From positions 1 through 64,000 of the forward strand of contig CAVRFX010000020.1 in assembly GCA_963720645.1 (NCBI GenBank): a DNA stretch of 64,000 bases, written 5' to 3'. This document shows, in pieces, positions 50,099 through 58,472 of the stretch (positions within the stretch are counted from its first letter, which is position 1; the number at the start of each line of letters is the position of its first letter). Source of the stretch: RYN-230 sp963720645. Its GTDB lineage: Bacteria > Actinomycetota > Actinomycetes > Streptosporangiales > Streptosporangiaceae. Made by a program: the position numbers and the translations under genes. The notes under the pieces were generated by a model. That model saw only the letters and a program-made list of their open reading frames with translations, had not been told where the DNA came from and searched no databases.

Positions 50099-50726
50099 TC
50101 CCGGCGTGCTCGGCCAGCAGCGGGGCCAGCTGGGTCAGCTGAGCCGGGGTGATCGTCGCCCCGCTCAGCGCGCCCGGGGTGATAACGATGCCCAGCTCCG
50201 CGCCGCGCAGGTCCACCTGGTCCAGGGTGACCTGGCTGAAATCCGCCTCGCGGAGCTCCGACCCGGGGAACTGGCAGCGCTGCAGGGTGGCCCCGCCGAA
50301 ATCCACCTCGCGCAGCAGGCAGTCCTCGAAGGTCACCTCGGTGAGCGTGGCCGCGCGGAAGTTCACGCCGTGCAGCTTGCAGCCGCGGAACGTGACCTGG
50401 CGCAGCCGCGACCCGTGCGCGATCATCCCGGCGGCCGCGGAGCCGATGATGGTGGCGTCGATCCAGGTGCTGTCGGTGAGTTCGGTGGCGGTCAGCCGCA
50501 CGCCACGCAGCCATACGTCGTTGAACCGGGCCCGGCGCAGCTGCCCATCGGTGATGGTGACCTGCGTGAACGCACATTCCAGGTACTGGCTGCCCGGGGC
50601 CTGGGGCGCGTCGAGGACCAGGGTGTCGAAATGGACGCCCTCGTAGTTCTCCCCGGCGGACAGGTCACCCTGGTGCAGCGTCAGGGAGTCGGCGTAGGGC
50701 AGGTCGGCCAGGCAGTCAGGGGGCAC
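50085..50726 (-). CDS. Pentapeptide-repeat protein
   Basis: 213 residues with a right-handed quadrilateral beta-helix signature of A(D/N)LXX repeats: LRRARFNDVWLRGVRLTATELTDSTWIDATI, LRQVTFRGCKLHGVNFRAATLTEVTFEDCLLREVDFGGATLQRC, LREADFSQVTLDQVDLRGAELG. The repeats have hydrophobic F/L at the centre. Some such proteins mimic DNA and block gyrase; this cannot be assumed here, although a GyrA-like gene lies elsewhere in the window. It overlaps the ABM gene end to end. Confidence 0.9.
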   Translation of the reverse strand: MPPDCLADLPYADSLTLHQGDLSAGENYEGVHFDTLVLDAPQAPGSQYLECAFTQVTITDGQLRRARFNDVWLRGVRLTATELTDSTWIDATIIGSAAAGMIAHGSRLRQVTFRGCKLHGVNFRAATLTEVTFEDCLLREVDFGGATLQRCQFPGSELREADFSQVTLDQVDLRGAELGIVITPGALSGATITPAQLTQLAPLLAEHAGITVA

Positions 50727-50835
50727 TGCACCACCCTACGGACGGGCAGCCCGGAGGGCACCACGTACCCTGGGCCTAATCAGGACGGGCAGGGACGTGG
50801 CTCCTGCCGGGGACGTCCGGGGGGGTAACAAAGGC

Positions 50836-52254
50836 ATGGGCAAGATTTCGCCGGGGGTACTGTCCGAGGCACACGAGGTCCTCACGCCGGAAGAGTGGCG
50901 GCAGCTGGGCCGGGAGCGGCGCAAGTTCGTGCCGAGGTCCAGCCACGCGGAGTGGTCGCCGCCACCGGGCCGGCCGGATCCGGTCACGGTCCTGGAGGAG
51001 CAGGCCAAGAGCCGGGTGCCTGACCTGGTGCCGATCCGCCACGGCCGGATGGCCGCCTCCCCGTTCGCCTACTTCCGCGGTGCGGCCGCGCCGATGGCCT
51101 GGGATCTGGCTCATCTGCCCACCTCGGACATCCGGGTGCAGTGCTGCGGGGATGCGCACCTGCTGAACTTCGGCATGTTCGCGGCGCCGGACCGGCGGCT
51201 GGTCTTCGACGTGAACGACTTCGACGAGACTCTGCCCGCATCGTTCGACTGGGACGTGAAGCGGCTCGCCGCCAGCGTGGCGGTCGCCGCCCGGGAGAAC
51301 GGGTTCGGCATCCGGTCCGTCCGGACCGCGGTCCGCCGGTGCGCGCACATGTACCGCACCGAGATGGAGAACTTCGCCCAGATGCGGTTCCTGGACGTCT
51401 GGTACTCCCGGATCGACGTGGACCAGGTCTCCCAGCTCTTCGATGCGGTCCAGTCACCCAAGGCGGCCCGGCGGCGCCATGAGGACATCCACCGGGCCTA
51501 CCGGCACACCAGCGTCCAGGCCCTGGAGAAGCTCTGCCACCTGGTGGACGGCCAGTACCGGATCAAGCCCGTCCCGCCGGTCGTGGTCCGCTTCGGGGTC
51601 GAGCAGGCCCCGCAGATCGCCGCCGAGCTCCACAGCGCGGTCCAGCAGTACCAGGACACGCTGCAGGCCGACCGGCGCGAGGTGCTGCGCCGCTACTACT
51701 TCGGCGATTTCGCCCGCAAGGTGGTCGGCGTCGGGTCGGTGGGCACCGAGGCCTTCGTGTTCCTGCTGCTCGGGGACCGCCCGGACGAGCCGCTGTTCTT
51801 GCAGCTCAAGGAGGCTCAGGAATCGGTCCTGGCCCCGTTCGCCGGGGCCAGCGAGTACGACCACCAGGGAGAGCGGGTGGTCCGGGGTGAGCGGCTGATG
51901 CAGGCCGCCGCGGACCCGTTCCTGGGCTGGACCAGCGGGCTCCGGGTGGATGGCGCCGAGCCCAAGGAGTACTACGTCCGGCAGCTGCGCGACATGAAGG
52001 GCGCGATGAACGTGCCGGCCATGGACCCCCCGCAGCTCACCTACTACGCGGGCCTGTGCGGCTGGGCGCTGGCCCGGGCGCACGCCCGGACCGGCCGGGC
52101 CACGATGATCTCCGGCTACCTGGGCTCCAGCGACCGGTTCGACCGGGCCATCGAGGAGTTCGGGGTGGCCTACTCGGAGCAGAACGAGCTGGACTACCAG
52201 CGGCTGCTGAACGCGATCGAGGCGCGGCGGCTGCCCGCGATCGAGGGACTCTGA
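50836..52254 (+). CDS. DUF2252 family protein
   Basis: 472 residues of the DUF2252 family, whose structure is kinase-like. Characteristic blocks are FAYFRGAAAPMAWDLAHLP, QCCGDAHLLNFGMFAAPDRRLVFDVNDFDETLPASFDWDVKRLAASV (aminoglycoside-phosphotransferase-like core) and YYVRQLRDMKGAMNVPAMDPPQLTYYAGLCGWALARAHARTG. The reaction is unknown. ATG 50836 is preceded by an AAAGG stretch. It stands alone, followed by a 196-base gap. Confidence 0.9.
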   Translation: MGKISPGVLSEAHEVLTPEEWRQLGRERRKFVPRSSHAEWSPPPGRPDPVTVLEEQAKSRVPDLVPIRHGRMAASPFAYFRGAAAPMAWDLAHLPTSDIRVQCCGDAHLLNFGMFAAPDRRLVFDVNDFDETLPASFDWDVKRLAASVAVAARENGFGIRSVRTAVRRCAHMYRTEMENFAQMRFLDVWYSRIDVDQVSQLFDAVQSPKAARRRHEDIHRAYRHTSVQALEKLCHLVDGQYRIKPVPPVVVRFGVEQAPQIAAELHSAVQQYQDTLQADRREVLRRYYFGDFARKVVGVGSVGTEAFVFLLLGDRPDEPLFLQLKEAQESVLAPFAGASEYDHQGERVVRGERLMQAAADPFLGWTSGLRVDGAEPKEYYVRQLRDMKGAMNVPAMDPPQLTYYAGLCGWALARAHARTGRATMISGYLGSSDRFDRAIEEFGVAYSEQNELDYQRLLNAIEARRLPAIEGL

Positions 52255-52450
52255 GCGGTCCCGGCGGTTCTCCTGGCCGGTCCGCGTGGTTCGCTGGCCC
52301 GGGTTCCCGGGCCGGCCGGGGATGCCCCCTGCCGGGCGGGACGGTGGGAGCGGGGCCCGCCCGGGCAGGGGGCCCGGTCAGCTGCGCCGGGATGGTGGGT
52401 ATCCCGGGCTCCGGTAGCCGGGTGATCCGGAGAGCGCCAACCGGGGCTGG

Positions 52451-52702
52451 TCAGCCCTGCTGCATGCTGTGCTGCGCGGCCCCGCGGCCGGACATACCGG
52501 GGCATTTGTGACCGCTGCCCTGGGCGGGCTTCGGCGTGGCCGAGGGGGTGGCCGCGGAGGACGTCGTGGCGGCTGAGCGGGAGGTCACCGTGGAGGGGCC
52601 CGTGCTGGTGGATGCGCTGGCCATCGTCAGTCCCAGGGCCAGGGTGGCCCCGAGGGCGCCGGCACCGATGGCGGTGCCGATGAGCGGTCGGCTGATTCTC
52701 AC
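52451..52702 (-). CDS. Small secreted Ser/Thr-rich protein with Cys/His/Met tail
   Basis: An 83-residue protein with a Sec-type signal sequence (MRISRPLIGTAIGAGALGATLALGLTMASAST) and a Thr/Ser/Ala/Pro-rich middle. It ends HKCPGMSGRGAAQHSMQQG, with a Cys, two His and two Met that could bind metal. GTG 52702 has GGGAG six bases upstream, a good start. Its function is unknown; a copper-related role is speculative. Confidence 0.7.
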   Translation of the reverse strand: MRISRPLIGTAIGAGALGATLALGLTMASASTSTGPSTVTSRSAATTSSAATPSATPKPAQGSGHKCPGMSGRGAAQHSMQQG

Positions 52703-52870
52703 GGTCTTCTCCCTGAGGATCGGGATCCGGGAGCGTCGCCGCTCCCGGAGACGGACCTGAGCGGCCCGTATGCCTCATTAGGGCCGCCGAAACTCGGTGC
52801 GCAATCGGATTAACCTCTCAGGATCCGCTGAGAACTGGGGTTTAGCTGGCGCGGCAGCGGCTGGTCCGGC

Positions 52871-54676
52871 CTAGTCCCGGTCACCCGAAATCCGGCCCTC
52901 CCAGATCGCGCGGACGGCGTCGATCGTGTCGGCCTCGCCCACCTGCTTGTCCGGGCGGTAGCGGAGCACGCGGGCAAAGCGCAGCGCCAGGCCGCCCGGG
53001 TAGCGGGGGCTGGCCTGCACGCCGTCGAAGGCGATCTCCACCACCATCTCCGGGCGGACCCGCAGCACGCCCCAGGCGTCGCTGAGGTCACCCGGTGGAC
53101 GCTGGCCGGGCGGTTCGGCGATGTCCAGGAACCGTTCCGTCTGCCAGCGGAGCATCTCGTCGGTCAGTCCCTTGAACGTCTTCCCGAGCATGACGAAACC
53201 CCCGGCCGGATCCCGGGCCCCCAGGTGCAGGTTGGATAGCCAGCCCCGGCGGCGGCCGTGACCCCATTCGGCGGCCAGCACCACGAGGTCCAGCGTGTGC
53301 CGTGGCTTGACCTTGATCCACTCACTGCCCCGCCGGCCGGCCGCGTAGGGGCCGTCCAGCGATTTCACCACCACGCCCTCGTGCCCGCGGGCCACCGCAT
53401 CCGCGAAGAACGCCTCGGCCTCCGCCACGTCCCCGGTCACCAGGCGCGGCACGCGGAGGTCCGCCGGGAGGACCTCCGCCATCAGCGCGTGCCGGATGGT
53501 CGCGGGCTCGTCGACGAGATCCCTCCCGTCCAGGTGCAGCAGGTCGAAGAAGAACGGTGTCAGCGGGACGTCCGGTCCCGCCTGGCCCGGCACGGCCTGG
53601 GTGCCGGCCCGGCTCGCGGTGACCTGGAACGGCCGGGCCCGGCCCTCCGGGTCCAGCGCGATCGCCTCGCCGTCCAGGACCAGGGCCTCGGCGGGGGAGG
53701 CGAGCACGGCCCGGGTGATCTCGGGCAGCCGGGCGGTGATGTCGTCCAGGGTCCGGGTGAACACCCGGACCACCGCGCCCTGCCGGTGCACCTGGATCCG
53801 GATGCCGTCGATCTTCCATTCGGCCGCGGCCGGGGACACCCGGTCGAAGGCCGCCGCCACAGTCGGCGCGGAGGCGGCGAGCATAGGCCGCAGCGGCCGG
53901 CCGACCTGCAGGCGGAAGGACCGGAGCGCCGCAAGGGCGGCCGCCGAGGCCGCGCTGTCCGCGGACTCCTGCGCCGCGGTCGGGCCGGTCCCGGCCTGGT
54001 CGCCACGGGCGGCGCTGGCGGCGGACAGGGCGGCCTCCGCCACCGCGGGCAGCGAGCCGCCCAGCATCAGCGCCCGCCGCACCTCGGCCGCGTCCACCCC
54101 GGCAGCCCGCGCGACGGCCTCGGTCATCACGCCTTCCAGCGCACCCTGATGCAGTTCGCCAGCGAGCAACCGGGTCAGGAAGGACTGCTCGGCGGGGGTG
54201 GCCCGGGCGAACAGGGTCTCGAGCAGCTTCCGCCGCCCGGCCTGTGACCCGGTCCCCGTGGTCGCCCCGATCGCCGCGAACACGGAATCCGTCTCGGTCA
54301 CGGTCAGCGGCCCGGGGCCCGCAGCCGCGCCCGGGCCGCTGCCCGGCGCATCGCGGCCGGCCGCCCTGGGGTCAGCCGGCTCGGTGGCGCCCATCCCGGT
54401 AGCGGCCGGGTCGCCGGGAGCCGGGTCGCTGGCGGATGGGTCGCCGGGAGCCGGGTCGCTGGCGGCCGGGCGGAGCAGTCCGCCCAGGGCCGCGTATCCC
54501 ACCCCGATCTGCCGCTGGCGCAGTTCGCCAGAGAGAAACGCCACCGCCACCGGGATCTCCTCCGGGGCCGCCCGGCGCAGCAGGCCGGCGATCTCGTCGA
54601 TCTTGACCCGGCGGCCGGACGCCAGCGACACCGCCTCTGACGTGCGCACCAAATCGCTCAGTAGCACACTACGCAT
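52871..54676 (-). CDS. ATP-dependent DNA ligase (LigB/ligase I-like)
   Basis: About 601 residues. The N-terminal region (LRRAAPEEIPVAVAFLSGELRQRQIGVGY, FLTRLLAGELHQGALEGVMTEAVARAAG) matches the DNA-binding domain of DNA_ligase_A_N. The nucleotidyl-transferase domain starts at EWKIDGIRIQVHRQGAVVRVF (active-site Lys in KIDG), followed by VLDGEAIAL, FFFDLLHLDG, GHEGVVVKSLDGPYAAGRRGSEWIKVKP. The C-terminal OB domain is VRPEMVVEIAFDGVQASPRYPGGLALRFARVLRYR. An unusual Ala/Gly/Pro-rich insert (about residues 80-125) contains a direct repeat. It seals nicks in repair. ATG 54676 is used. Confidence 0.93.
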   Translation of the reverse strand: MRSVLLSDLVRTSEAVSLASGRRVKIDEIAGLLRRAAPEEIPVAVAFLSGELRQRQIGVGYAALGGLLRPAASDPAPGDPSASDPAPGDPAATGMGATEPADPRAAGRDAPGSGPGAAAGPGPLTVTETDSVFAAIGATTGTGSQAGRRKLLETLFARATPAEQSFLTRLLAGELHQGALEGVMTEAVARAAGVDAAEVRRALMLGGSLPAVAEAALSAASAARGDQAGTGPTAAQESADSAASAAALAALRSFRLQVGRPLRPMLAASAPTVAAAFDRVSPAAAEWKIDGIRIQVHRQGAVVRVFTRTLDDITARLPEITRAVLASPAEALVLDGEAIALDPEGRARPFQVTASRAGTQAVPGQAGPDVPLTPFFFDLLHLDGRDLVDEPATIRHALMAEVLPADLRVPRLVTGDVAEAEAFFADAVARGHEGVVVKSLDGPYAAGRRGSEWIKVKPRHTLDLVVLAAEWGHGRRRGWLSNLHLGARDPAGGFVMLGKTFKGLTDEMLRWQTERFLDIAEPPGQRPPGDLSDAWGVLRVRPEMVVEIAFDGVQASPRYPGGLALRFARVLRYRPDKQVGEADTIDAVRAIWEGRISGDRD

Positions 54677-54910
54677 TCTGCCCGATGCCGCCGACACCCC
54701 AGCTCAGGGAAACCCTCCGGCGATGAGCGGGCGCTGCCCTCTAATTTGTTATGGAATGCGGCTTGACCGGCATTGCTACCAAGCGGTAACTTCCATCAAA
54801 TCGCTCCGCTGTGGCATATCTCACCCGCTGCAGTTCGCGACCCGACAACGGTGCCGGTACGCAACCCCGCAGTGTGTCTGGCACCACGGACACCAGTGCC
54901 AGGAGCCGCC

Positions 54911-55523
54911 ATGCCCCCCTCCACCAGCACGTCTGCGGACCCCGCCGAGCAGGCCCCCCAGGGCCGGGTGCGCTGGCGACGGTTCGCCATCTTGTTCATC
55001 CCGGCCATGGCGGCAGCGGCCGTCCTGGTCGCATTAACGACTGAAGGCGTACTCGCGGCCTCCATCTCGGTGTCCGGCAGTGCCTTCCAGGTCAGCTCCA
55101 GCCAGCTGAAAGGCACTGGTTTCGAGCAGTTCGGCGGCGCGGTTACGGACAGCAAGGGCGGCCAGCATCCGGTAGCCATTTCCGCCATCAAGTCCGCTTC
55201 GCTCGCGAACCTGTGCCAGAGCGTCAGCGTCGGCCCGATCACGCTGCGGATCACCGCCGGCGGCGGGGGACGCCTGCGACGGCCAGCAACCTCATTGTTG
55301 ACTCCGACAACCTGTCCGGTGACGCCACGTTCAACAACATCGTCATCGGCCAGGACGCGGGGACGCTGAACGAGGTTCCGGGGGTCACCGGGCCCTCGGG
55401 CGGCTTCGGTCAGCAGGCCGACTCGGTCACCATCGACGACCTCAGGCAGAACACCTGGCTGACCACCGCCGGCTGTTCACCCTGCCCGGCTTCAACCTCA
55501 CCTTCGGAAACGCCTGCTACTAG
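54911..55523 (+). CDS. DUF6230 secreted protein, interrupted by two frameshifts
   Basis: N-terminal part: RVRWRRFAILFIPAMAAAAVLVALTTEGVLAASISVSGSAFQVSSSQLKGTGFEQFGG..., a Sec signal/anchor followed by the DUF6230 start. After a shift near 55265 the sequence goes on GTPATASNLIVDSDNLSGDATFNNIVIGQDAGT..., GFGQQADSVTIDDLRQNTWLTTAG. After a second shift near 55473 it ends LFTLPGFNLTFGNACY. The restored protein (about 203 residues) matches DUF6230 surface proteins. ATG 54911 has AGGAG five bases upstream. Its stop overlaps the DUF6114 start, the usual operon order. Confidence 0.82.
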
Positions 55524-56251
55524 TGGACATCCCCGAGGACGGTACGGGCTCCGCCGGATCCAGCCCGGCGGAGTCCGGACCCAACGAACCCCAGCCCGGT
55601 GAGGACCCGGCCGGGCCGCCTGGCGCCGAAGAGACCGCTGCCTTCCCGGCCGGGCCGGGCGGGCCCCCGCCGCCCGAGGCCAGCACACCGCAGGCGCCGC
55701 CCCGCGCGGTCACCGCCTGGCAGGCGTTCCGGGCCTGGCGCCGCAGCCGCCCGTTCTGGGGCGGACTGCTGCTCGTGCTGGCCGGCCTGGAACTGCTCGC
55801 GATCCCGCTGCTGAGCGTGCTGGCCCACGGATCGGTCAAGGTCGTCATCTACATCGGCATCGGCGGCGTGTTCGGCGTGCTCATCGGCGGCCTGCTGGTG
55901 GCCTGCGGCCTGCTGATCTGGTTTCACCCGGTGCAGCGGATCTTCTACGCGATCGCCGGTGTCCTGCTGGCCGTCGCGTCCTTCGTCGCCACCAACCTGG
56001 GCGGCTTCTTCGTGGGCATGCTGCTCGGCGTGACAGGCGCCTCGCTCAGCTTTGGCTGGACCCCGGGGCCTGGCCGGCTGGCTGGCCAGCACCGTCCGCG
56101 GCCACGGCGGCCCGGGCCCCGGTCCGAAGGCCTGGGCCTGCTGCTGGACCCCGGGCCCGCCCCGGAAACTACTGCCGGGCGGGCCGATCGAGTGTCGCGG
56201 GAGGGAGCTGGCGCGTCGGGGGCAGACCACGAGGCGAGGTGGATGCCGTGA
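55523..56251 (+). CDS. DUF6114 membrane protein
   Basis: 242 residues. After a Pro/Gly-rich disordered N-terminus (~70 residues) come four transmembrane helices: FWGGLLLVLAGLELLAIPLLSVLA, VIYIGIGGVFGVLIGGLLVACGLLIWF, IFYAIAGVLLAVASFVATNLGGFFVGMLLGVTGASLSFGW. This is the DUF6114 pattern. The C-terminal ~65 residues are rich in Arg, Gly and Pro and may be partly out of frame compared with relatives. GTG 55523 overlaps the upstream stop codon; its own stop overlaps the next start (GTGA), so all three genes are coupled. Confidence 0.85.
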   Translation: MDIPEDGTGSAGSSPAESGPNEPQPGEDPAGPPGAEETAAFPAGPGGPPPPEASTPQAPPRAVTAWQAFRAWRRSRPFWGGLLLVLAGLELLAIPLLSVLAHGSVKVVIYIGIGGVFGVLIGGLLVACGLLIWFHPVQRIFYAIAGVLLAVASFVATNLGGFFVGMLLGVTGASLSFGWTPGPGRLAGQHRPRPRRPGPRSEGLGLLLDPGPAPETTAGRADRVSREGAGASGADHEARWMP

Positions 56252-57003
56252 GACGCAGACTCGCCCTCGCGGTCATGCCGCTCGTCCTGGGCGGCCTGAT
56301 GCTGCCCGGCCAGGCGGCCAGCGCGGCGCAGCCGTCGGCCGCCAGCCATCCCGGCTGCGTCATCCCCGTGCCGATCCTGTGCCCGTCACCCAGTCCCTCG
56401 GCCAGCAGCAGCCCGTCCCCGAGCCCGTCCCCGGACCCCACGGGCTCCGCCTGCCCGGCCCCGTCGGCCAGCGCATCGCCTACCGGCAGCCCCACGGCGG
56501 ATCCGTCGCCGAGCCCGAGCGCGACCCCCAAGGGCCGGAAAGCGTCCTCGGTGAAGGCTGCGGCGGCTGGGGGCCTGCAGGTCAGCGAAGCCCAGTTCAC
56601 CCTGGTCACGGGGTCGGCGCTGCTGCTGGGCGCGTCCTACAAGGGAGTGGCGCAGATTCCCACGGCCAGCGGGACGACCGTGCCCATGATGGAGTTCACC
56701 ATGAACTCGCTCACCCTCGACGGCGCGCCCACGCTGACCGTCACCCAGGGCGGGGTCTCGTCGGTGACCAGCGGCACATCCATGCAGTTCACCGGCAACG
56801 TGGTGCTGTACGCGACCCAGCTGTCCGGCTCCCTGCTGGGTGTCCCGGTGACGATCACGCCGAGCAGCCCGCTGGCCACCATCCTCAAGCTGCTCAACTC
56901 GGTGACCCCGCTGGTCCCGCTCAAGCTCACCAACGTGACCACCAGCCAGCCCTACATCTCCTCGAACTCGCTGCAGATTCCCGGGCTCCAGGTCGCTGCC
57001 TAG
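56248..57003 (+). CDS. Secreted Ser/Pro-rich protein of the DUF6230-DUF6114 operon
   Basis: About 251 residues. A signal sequence (RRRLALAVMPLVLGGLMLPGQAASA) is followed by a Pro/Ser linker (PSPSPSASSSPSPSPSPDPTG) of ~70 residues. The C-terminal domain is beta-rich (VPMMEFTMNSLTLDGAPTLTVTQGGVSSVTSGTSMQFTGNVVLYATQLSG) with repeats of small polar residues, like the DUF6230 partner. It is probably exported and attached to the cell surface. GTG 56248 has GAGG upstream. A hairpin terminator follows the gene. Confidence 0.8.
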   Translation: MRRRLALAVMPLVLGGLMLPGQAASAAQPSAASHPGCVIPVPILCPSPSPSASSSPSPSPSPDPTGSACPAPSASASPTGSPTADPSPSPSATPKGRKASSVKAAAAGGLQVSEAQFTLVTGSALLLGASYKGVAQIPTASGTTVPMMEFTMNSLTLDGAPTLTVTQGGVSSVTSGTSMQFTGNVVLYATQLSGSLLGVPVTITPSSPLATILKLLNSVTPLVPLKLTNVTTSQPYISSNSLQIPGLQVAA

Positions 57004-57059
57004 ATGCCGGGCCAGCCGCCAGGACCCAGGCGGCCCGCAGCGAACGGGGCCGGAACGAA

Positions 57060-57107
57060 CGCCAGGGCAGCGGGCGCCAGCCTCGCTGGTCACCCGCTGC
57101 CCTGGCG
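57060..57107. terminator. Bidirectional terminator hairpin
   Basis: CGCCAGGGCAGCGGG (57060-57074) pairs perfectly with CCCGCTGCCCTGGCG (57093-57107), and an inner CCAGC/GCTGG stem lies in the loop. It separates the convergent secreted-protein and DUF5324-like genes. Confidence 0.82.
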
Positions 57108-57118
57108 CTAAGCCCCGG

Positions 57119-57649
57119 TCAGGGCGTCCTGACCTGCCCGTTCACGTCCTGGTGCGCGTCGGTCATTTCCTGGTGGTCCGCCGGCGTGGTCGGCGGCATG
57201 GGCGGCGCAGTTACCGGGCCCGGGTCCGCCATAACCGTAGTGTCCGGCTTGCTGCGCAGGATCTGGGCGGCGGCAGCGCAGCCCGCACCCAGCACCACGA
57301 CCGCCGCCGCGATGAACGGCCAGCGACGACGCCGCTGAGCCTTGGGCGGCTGGATCCGCCGGGCGGCGGTCACCATGGCAGCCGACACCGCCGGAGCGAG
57401 CCGCTCCTGCACGGCCACGCCGCTCGCCTCGACCCGCGGTGCCGTCCAGGCCCGAGCCTCGAGCAGGCCGCGGGCCGCCGTCTCCTGGGCGCTCTTCGCC
57501 AGCGGCGCCACCTGGGTCGTGGCCTGGCGAGCGAGCCCCTGGGCGCGCACGGCCCCGGCCTTGGCCTGGTAGGCGCGACTCTGGATGCGCGCCTTCCCGG
57601 CTGCGGCCCGGGACTTTACGTCCTGACTGCTACTTCTTGAAAACACCAT
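57119..57649 (-). CDS. DUF5324-like Ala/Arg-rich protein with one C-terminal helix
   Basis: About 176 residues. A long amphipathic Ala/Arg-rich helical region (KSRAAAGKARIQSRAYQAKAGAVRAQGLARQATTQVAPLAKSAQETAARGL) leads to a basic RRRRWPFIAAAVVVLGAGCAAAAQIL transmembrane helix and an acidic/Pro tail. The arrangement resembles DUF5324 proteins seen next to ppiA in actinomycetes; similarity is weak. ATG 57649 has GGAGG three bases upstream. Function unknown. Confidence 0.6.
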   Translation of the reverse strand: MVFSRSSSQDVKSRAAAGKARIQSRAYQAKAGAVRAQGLARQATTQVAPLAKSAQETAARGLLEARAWTAPRVEASGVAVQERLAPAVSAAMVTAARRIQPPKAQRRRRWPFIAAAVVVLGAGCAAAAQILRSKPDTTVMADPGPVTAPPMPPTTPADHQEMTDAHQDVNGQVRTP

Positions 57650-57912
57650 TAACCTCCGAACATCCCCGGACAGCTCCCCCGCCCACTCACTTCCCTGGGC
57701 GGCAGCGCTCAACCCTGCCTTCCCCCTGTGCCCGGGCTAAACCGGGCTGAACCAAAACCGACCCGGGCTGCCGGGCCCGCTCGCCCGATTCGCAGCGTCG
57801 CCGGGAGCGCCGTAAGGTCAGGAGTGGATGACCCGGCGGCAAAAGCCGTCCGGCAGGAAGCGTCCGGCGGGAAACGGCTAATGACCGGGCGTGCCGTGCA
57901 AGGATTCCACTT

Positions 57913-58452
57913 ATGACAAACTCGCTGACCGCGACTCTGCGGACGAATCAGGGGACGATTGTGGTCCGGCTTTTCCCTGATCAGGCCCCGAAGACGGTGC
58001 GCAACTTCGTCGAGCTCGCCGAGGGATCCCGGGACTGGACCGACCCGCGGACCAGGCAGCCCAGCCGGGCCAGCCTGTACAACGGGACGATCTTCCACCG
58101 GGTGATCCCGGACTTCATGATCCAGGGCGGCGACCCCCTCGGCACCGGCACCGGCGGTCCCGGATACCAGTTCGGGGACGAGTTCCACCCGGACCTCTCG
58201 TTCAACCGCCCGTACCTGCTGGCCATGGCCAACGCGGGCCCCGGCACGAACGGCTCCCAGTTCTTCATTACCACCGTCCCCACCCCCTGGCTGACCGGCA
58301 AGCACACCATTTTCGGCGAGGTCATCGAGGGCAGTGACGTGGTGGACGCCATCAGCCACGCGGAGCGTGACCGCAGGGACCGCCCGGCCAAGGACGTGGT
58401 GCTGGAGTCGGTCGAGATCAGCGGCGCCGACACTCCGGAAACCGCGGGCTAG
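57913..58452 (+). CDS. Cyclophilin-type peptidyl-prolyl isomerase
   Basis: 179 residues of the cyclophilin fold. Key blocks are GTIVVRLFPDQAPKTVRNFVELAEGS, FHRVIPDFMIQGGDPLGTGTGGPGYQFGDEF (active-site FHR and MIQGGD) and LAMANAGPGTNGSQFFITTVPTPWLTGKHTIFGEVIEG (ANAGPGTNGSQFF). It catalyses cis-trans isomerisation of peptidyl-proline bonds. It is cytoplasmic. It sits upstream of the rhomboid gene (20-base gap), the gene order typical of the oriC-proximal region of actinomycetes. Confidence 0.94.
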   Translation: MTNSLTATLRTNQGTIVVRLFPDQAPKTVRNFVELAEGSRDWTDPRTRQPSRASLYNGTIFHRVIPDFMIQGGDPLGTGTGGPGYQFGDEFHPDLSFNRPYLLAMANAGPGTNGSQFFITTVPTPWLTGKHTIFGEVIEGSDVVDAISHAERDRRDRPAKDVVLESVEISGADTPETAG

Positions 58453-58472
58453 CCAGATCCGCAGGCTGAACA

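Noticed and set aside
50085..50726. Pentapeptide protein as a Qnr-type gyrase protector linked to the GyrA-like gene
   Set aside because: The genes are 14 kb apart and the repeats do not show features specific to gyrase-binding members; no basis for linking them.
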